NCBI GenBank assembly: GCA_047974165.1
Contig: JBKECB010000025.1
Span: forward strand, 1 to 60,678
Source: Lactovum sp047974165
GTDB lineage: Bacteria; Bacillota; Bacilli; Lactobacillales; Streptococcaceae
Direction: 5' to 3'
DNA: 60,678 nucleotides
Made by a program: the position numbers and the translations under genes. Positions 60,316 to 60,678 of the stretch are shown piece after piece (position 1 is the first letter of the stretch; each line of letters begins with the position of its first letter). Below the pieces are notes generated by a model that was not told the origin of the DNA, made no database searches, and saw only the letters and a program-made list of their open reading frames with translations.

Positions 60316-60324
60316 ATTATAACA
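60316..60324 (-). promoter_or_regulatory. Extended -10 promoter of rlmB
   Basis: Minus-strand TGTTATAAT (60324-60316), six bases before ATG 60309. There is no consensus -35 and no ribosome site. Confidence 0.6.
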
Positions 60325-60366
60325 AAAGTTAAGCTTAGAATTCAGCAATTCACTTTTTGAGTTTAC

Positions 60367-60403
60367 AAAAATAAACGGTAAGAAACTCCTACCGTTTATT
60401 TTT
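60367..60403 (-). terminator. Terminator of the small-peptide genes
   Basis: A perfect 14-bp stem AAAAATAAACGGTA/TACCGTTTATTTTT with a 9-base loop, followed by T residues, 45 bases after the second peptide stop codon. Confidence 0.9.
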
Positions 60404-60448
60404 AATATTAATTAATAGATAATTTTCTAACTTTAGCAGAGAAAGAAA

Positions 60449-60511
60449 TTAAAGACCAAAAAGGCTTAAAAGTTGTTTAAGGATGTTTAAGAAGTATGCA
60501 AAATATTCCAT
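60449..60511 (-). CDS. Short amphipathic hydrophobic peptide, 20 residues (peptide B)
   Basis: ATG at 60511 is preceded by AAAGGAAG at ideal distance and the frame ends with TAA at 60449. The product is MEYFAYFLNILKQLLSLFGL. It has no signal peptide or leader. Polar or small residues fall at positions 2, 5, 9, 12-13, 16 and 19, giving a helix with a narrow polar face. Peptide A just upstream has the same pattern, so they look like tandem paralogues. They resemble phenol-soluble modulins in size and design, but I recognise no family. A terminator follows at 60367-60403. Confidence 0.7.
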   Translation of the reverse strand: MEYFAYFLNILKQLLSLFGL

Positions 60512-60566
60512 TTTTTATATCTTCCTTTCTATTTTATTTTATTTATTAAATAGTGATTCCTAATTC

Positions 60567-60632
60567 TTATTTGATACCGAAGAAATTGAAAAATGAAGCA
60601 ACAACACTGTATACAAATTCTAAAATACTCAT
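60567..60632 (-). CDS. Short amphipathic hydrophobic peptide, 21 residues (peptide A)
   Basis: ATG at 60632 follows AAAGGAG at good spacing; the frame ends with TAA at 60567. The peptide begins MSILEFVYSV and ends FFNFFGIK. Polar or small residues at 2, 5, 9, 12-13, 16 and 19 match peptide B without gaps, and F18-G19 is shared. It is 55 bases upstream of peptide B with no terminator between them, so they are one transcript. Function is unknown; candidates are secreted modulin-like peptide, signalling peptide, leaderless bacteriocin or type I toxin. The promoter or a further copy may lie past the right edge. Confidence 0.7.
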   Translation of the reverse strand: MSILEFVYSVVASFFNFFGIK

Positions 60633-60678
60633 TAATAGACTCCTTTCTTTAATTTATAGTTTAAAAGATAGCTAATAA

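Overview
The window is low-GC Gram-positive DNA whose gene content and order fit the Streptococcaceae, closest in style to Lactococcus. The pointers are the block ftsA-ftsZ-yggS-sepF-yggT-ylmH-divIVA followed by a T-box-led ileS, the pairs ctsR-clpC and CtsR-boxed clpP, a monocistronic pepN, an LmrCD-type ABC exporter pair, and RpoE (delta) with an acidic tail. Species is not assigned. A bifunctional gshF and a full citrate-fermentation cluster make it unlike typical Lactococcus lactis; a related lineage is possible. Most genes lie on the minus strand.

Layout. 1-975: start of clpC (cut by the window edge) and ctsR with a CtsR operator. 976-1457: a gap with a decayed IS3-type transposase. 1458-9160: greA, mltG, rpoE, apt, recJ, an SDR gene, rnz and a tRNA-Arg(CCG). 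9268-17239: gshF, the two half-ABC exporters, a cation diffusion facilitator and lemA. 17312-30403: the citrate region. Minus-strand citDEF, then citXG behind a terminator-like hairpin; plus-strand citI; minus-strand citrate transporter with oadH, oadD, oadB, a 44-codon oadG-like gene and oadA; then, across a 737-bp AT-rich gap, plus-strand citC and an AbrB-family membrane protein. Together these import citrate, split it to acetate and oxaloacetate, and decarboxylate oxaloacetate with a biotin-dependent, probably Na+-pumping complex. Catabolite control is suggested by a cre at the transporter transcription start.

30462-39807: pepN, a 14-TM MFS exporter, and a fructose-family PTS operon (regulator, IIA, IIB, IIC) ending in two class II aldolases with no kinase gene. 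39920-43322: thiI, hisS and a membrane-anchored cyclophilin. 43323-44316: a decayed membrane-protein gene. 44317-50273: rluD-family pseudouridine synthase, nadK, relQ, CYTH protein, ylbG, clpP, ftsW and coaE. 50358-59455: ileS and the division cluster. 59575-60309: rlmB. At the right edge (60449-60632) are two tandem genes for 20- and 21-residue hydrophobic amphipathic peptides, each with a strong ribosome binding site and sharing a rho-independent terminator.

Two results stand out. First, the paired short peptides look like paralogues of a phenol-soluble-modulin-like or otherwise undescribed peptide system. Second, five genes (15490, 21634, 42564, 50273, 60309) have an extended -10 (TGnTATAAT) exactly 6-7 bases before their start codon and no usable Shine-Dalgarno site, which predicts leaderless mRNAs.
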